Assembly (NCBI GenBank): GCA_016703965.1
Contig: JADJBB010000021.1
Coordinates: forward strand, 1 to 64,000
Direction of reading: 5' to 3'
DNA: 64,000 bases
DNA from: Acidobacteriota bacterium
GTDB taxonomy: Bacteria > Acidobacteriota > Blastocatellia > Pyrinomonadales > Pyrinomonadaceae
Shown: positions 61,569 through 64,000 of the stretch, piece by piece
How positions within the stretch are numbered: the stretch's first letter is position 1
Layout of the letters: every line of letters starts with the position of its first letter
Notes under the pieces: model-generated
The model's input: the letters and a program-made list of their open reading frames with translations, nothing else
Told to the model about the DNA's origin: nothing
Database searches by the model: none
Made by a program: the position numbers and the translations under genes

Positions 61569-62663
61569 ATGAAGTTTGAGGCGATTTTGGTCGTTAATGC
61601 TTAGAACCACGTATGCTGGGTTCGGGTCATGTCTGATTTTACGGTGAATTGCGATTGCCCGGGCTTTTTGGCGCCCTTTTGGGGTGTTTTTGGTGGAAAT
61701 TTGGGAACAGTAAGGCCGCTCATTGCTGAACGGCCTAAACTATTAGTTAATTTGGCTCCGCAGGTAATACTCGAACTTACAACCCTTCGGTCAACAGCCG
61801 CCCTCGAGACCATTTCACCCGTATTCACAGATAGCCACGGATGTCGATAACTCGTTCAACGAAAAGGAAATGCCCCCGTAAAATTCCATAAACCCTTGTG
61901 TCCATTAGATCGGGATTTTGACACCTTTTTCACCGATAACGGGAAAGATCCAAGTTCCGGATTTTATAGTCCCCAAAATCCCTAGAAAACATGGAGGACT
62001 ATCCGTTATATTTTCCACCGACTTTTTCGATGGATTATCAGAAACCACCTTGCAGCAACTGAATAATGGAGCAAGAGCCGCGGCGGGTCGGAACTACGGT
62101 TCGTCGACGGTCTATCCGAACCTTCTCAACTCCTTCGTAAACCTCGGCAAGGCCGGCCTCGCCGTCACCCTCTTTCTGAGGAATACGAGAACAGACGCCA
62201 CGAGGGCACCGAGAAGTTTTTGACACTTCGAACTCGCGGATGACGGTTTCAGGGACATGGGGGGCTCTCCTATTGAGCTCAATTGTATAGGTTAGTGACG
62301 GCCGGGAACTGGCGAAAAGGAACCCCTATGGGAGACTTCAATTCGGGAGTAAGCACCGTAAAAATGATCTTCAAGAAACGCCGGGGAACCGCTTTCTTCA
62401 CTCGTCGCCGGTGGAGCGGCTCAGATCATGTATCGAATTTTGATACATTGCCTGCAAAACAGAATCTCGTCAAGAGTTTTTTTGGCGAAGGGGATGAAGG
62501 CCAGCTCCCCACGGATTCAACCTAGGAATGACAACGCACAAATCGGTCGCATCGCCGCTCAAGATTTCCCTGTTGTAGTATTATTTCGAAGGGGTCAATG
62601 ACAAACAGTTAGAATGACGAAAATTCATGGGGTTATCAAATAGGCTTTTCGTAAAGGAATGTT
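61569..62663. other. Intergenic region with tRNA-like remnant
   Basis: 1095 bases. Apart from the tRNA-like element at 61753-61841 and a hairpin AGGCCG/CGGCCT (61714-61736) next to it, it holds no gene. Open frames at 61629-61850, 61918-62223 and 62283-62525 lack ribosome binding sites and family features. Confidence 0.55.
61753..61841 (-). tRNA. tRNA-Asn(GTT)-like remnant, possible attachment site
   Basis: On the minus strand it ends with CGGAGCCA, and holds GTTCGAGT (T-loop-like), an anticodon loop CTGTTGA with stem CGG/CCG (anticodon GTT, 61795-61793), and a 5' TCCGTGG that can pair with CTGCGGA. The length is 89 bases, 13 more than normal, and no D-arm (TAGCTCAG-like) is visible. The pair expected at the top of the T-stem is G-A. 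It is best read as a decayed tRNA or the 3' part left by integration at a tRNA-Asn gene. Confidence 0.45.
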
Positions 62664-64000
62664 ATGAAATTAAGAATTATTCTCGGGCTCGTGTTCTTAA
62701 ACTGCAGTGGTTTCGGACAGGTACAGACGACCGAAGCTCCTCTGAATCCTACGATTCTCCAGGATTCGGGGGGCTCAGCAAAGCGGGCCATACGCCGGAG
62801 TATTCCGCTGACAAATTCAATTCGGAAGGCGTATCAGGCTGGAACGAGAAATACTTCTGGTCGTCCGGGGGCGAATTATTGGCAATTGGAAACCGATTTT
62901 TCGATCAATGCAAGTCTGAACCCTTCCACGCAAACCATAACCGGCAGCGAGACGATCACCATCCATAATAATAGTCCGGATGCACTTGACCGCATCGTTT
63001 TGCGGCTTGACCATAATATTTTTCGTCCGCGAGTGCCGCGAGGCTTTTCCGTGCCTGCCGAAACTACTGATGGAATGGCCCTTACCCGGATCAAAATAAA
63101 TGGAGTTGAGGTCGATCTGAAATCACCGGCACCACAGCGCCAGTCGGGGCAGTCGAAGATCGAAAGATCCTATGCAATTGGTTTAGATCAAACTGTTGCT
63201 ACGCTGATGCTCGCGACACCGATCGCACCGCGTTCTCTGGCGACCCTTGAAATTGACTGGAACACAAAACTGCCTGGCGGAGCAGACGGCCAAGGACATC
63301 GGATGACACAACGTTGGGACGCCAAACTTTTCCAGCCGACTCAATGGTTTCCGCGTCTGGCAAAATACGACGATCAGCGTGGTTGGGACACAAATGTTTA
63401 CCTCGGACCGTCGGAATTTTACAACAATTACGGAAAGTTTGACGTCAAGATCGAGGTTCCTGCGGGCTGGATCGTTAGTGGAACGGGAGTGCTGCAAAAT
63501 GCCAATGAGGCAGTTGCACCTTTTGTTCGTGAACGCCTTGCGTCTGCTTTAAAGACCGACGAAGAAGTAATGATCGTCAAGAAAGACGAACGAGGAGTCG
63601 GCAAAGCCCTATTACCACGCGACAGGAATATCTGGCATTTCGTGGCAGAGAAAGTCAACGATTTTGCGTGGGCGACCTCCAATGAATTTGTATGGCGAAC
63701 GACGAGAGCAAATATTCCGACCAAAGGCTATGTTCCTATTCACATGTTCTACCTTCCCGAAAGATCTCGCTTCTTTGAAAGCGCCGGGAAAAGGTCTCGC
63801 CATGCCCTGGAATTCTATTCAAAACTACTGATCCCATACGCCTTTCCGCAGTTGACGCTGCAAGACGGACCAAGTGCCGGAATGGAGTATCCGATGGTTA
63901 TCAACTCAAATCAGGGAGCCGCGGATCACGAGACTTTTCATCAATGGCTTCCGATGATGGTGGGAACAAACGAGACGCGATACGGCTGGATGGACGAAGG
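62664..64000 (+). CDS. M1-family aminopeptidase (3' partial)
   Basis: 445 visible residues, running off the window end. AAAGGAATGTT lies before ATG 62664, followed by a signal peptide (MKLRIILGLVFLNCSGFGQ). The N-terminal beta domain (about 70-300) is followed by the thermolysin-like domain. The GAMEN-type motif reads SAGMEYPM (about 411-418). The zinc site is HETFH (His422, Glu423, His426) with the third ligand Glu445 exactly 18 residues later (WMDEG), as in M1 peptidases. It is likely secreted to the periplasm. Confidence 0.9.
   Translation, partial: MKLRIILGLVFLNCSGFGQVQTTEAPLNPTILQDSGGSAKRAIRRSIPLTNSIRKAYQAGTRNTSGRPGANYWQLETDFSINASLNPSTQTITGSETITIHNNSPDALDRIVLRLDHNIFRPRVPRGFSVPAETTDGMALTRIKINGVEVDLKSPAPQRQSGQSKIERSYAIGLDQTVATLMLATPIAPRSLATLEIDWNTKLPGGADGQGHRMTQRWDAKLFQPTQWFPRLAKYDDQRGWDTNVYLGPSEFYNNYGKFDVKIEVPAGWIVSGTGVLQNANEAVAPFVRERLASALKTDEEVMIVKKDERGVGKALLPRDRNIWHFVAEKVNDFAWATSNEFVWRTTRANIPTKGYVPIHMFYLPERSRFFESAGKRSRHALEFYSKLLIPYAFPQLTLQDGPSAGMEYPMVINSNQGAADHETFHQWLPMMVGTNETRYGWMDE

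Noticed and set aside
61918..62525. Open frames after the tRNA-like element
   Set aside because: Low-complexity translations without ribosome binding sites; left as intergenic.

Overview
The window is about 50% GC and gene-dense, and it looks like a chromosomal segment of an Acidobacteriota member, probably class Blastocatellia (Pyrinomonas-like). This is inferred from gene content, not from a marker gene. The main clues are two ECF sigma factor plus TPR-type Ser/Thr kinase pairs (17.6 and 47.9 kb), a secreted PD40 beta-propeller protein with Thr-Pro linkers, multi-PAS hybrid histidine kinases, and several ferredoxin-dependent oxidoreductases. No phage, IS element or CRISPR array was seen.

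Layout. 1-5.1 kb: a histidine kinase cut by the window edge and a hybrid histidine kinase. 5.4-8.2 kb: a Ca2+-type P-ATPase on the minus strand. 8.4-14.7 kb: a plus-strand operon of an NAD(P)H oxidoreductase, pyruvate:ferredoxin oxidoreductase (NifJ) and a DHOD-like protein, behind a sigma-54 promoter. 14.7-24.6 kb (minus): sigma/kinase pair, L-serine dehydratase, S9 dipeptidyl peptidase and GH95 fucosidase. 24.9-32.4 kb (minus): NfnA, NfnB, KorA, KorB and a 727-residue ferredoxin fusion of unknown role, also behind a sigma-54 promoter. 32.6-44.5 kb: an RND efflux operon and a seven-gene metal/thiol-stress operon with an ArsR regulator. An almost identical AT-rich operator overlaps the -10 element of all three promoters. 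44.7-50.9 kb: the PD40 protein and the second sigma/kinase pair. 51-61.6 kb: an accessory segment with a ZraSR/NtrBC-like two-component system, a TerB-like operon with small ORFs, several sigma-54 promoters, a UPF0182 pseudogene, a TerB-like fragment, a DUF2490 barrel, a VTT-domain protein and Kup. It ends near a tRNA-Asn-like remnant. 62.7 kb to the end: an M1 metallopeptidase cut by the window edge.

How the genes work together (inference). PFOR and Kor would both produce reduced ferredoxin from 2-oxoacids. NfnAB would exchange those electrons with NADH and NADP+. The two sigma-54 promoters suggest shared control of the low-potential electron economy. The ArsR operators tie an RND pump with a DUF2892-TolC fusion, a permease, a ZIP transporter, a CxxC thioredoxin, a DUF302 protein and a ferritin-like lipoprotein into one stress response. 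The sigma-54-linked TerB-like region resembles a phage-shock-like envelope response with decayed paralogues.

Several starts were moved from the longest open frame to internal codons where a ribosome binding site, an ATGA overlap or a promoter position supports it.
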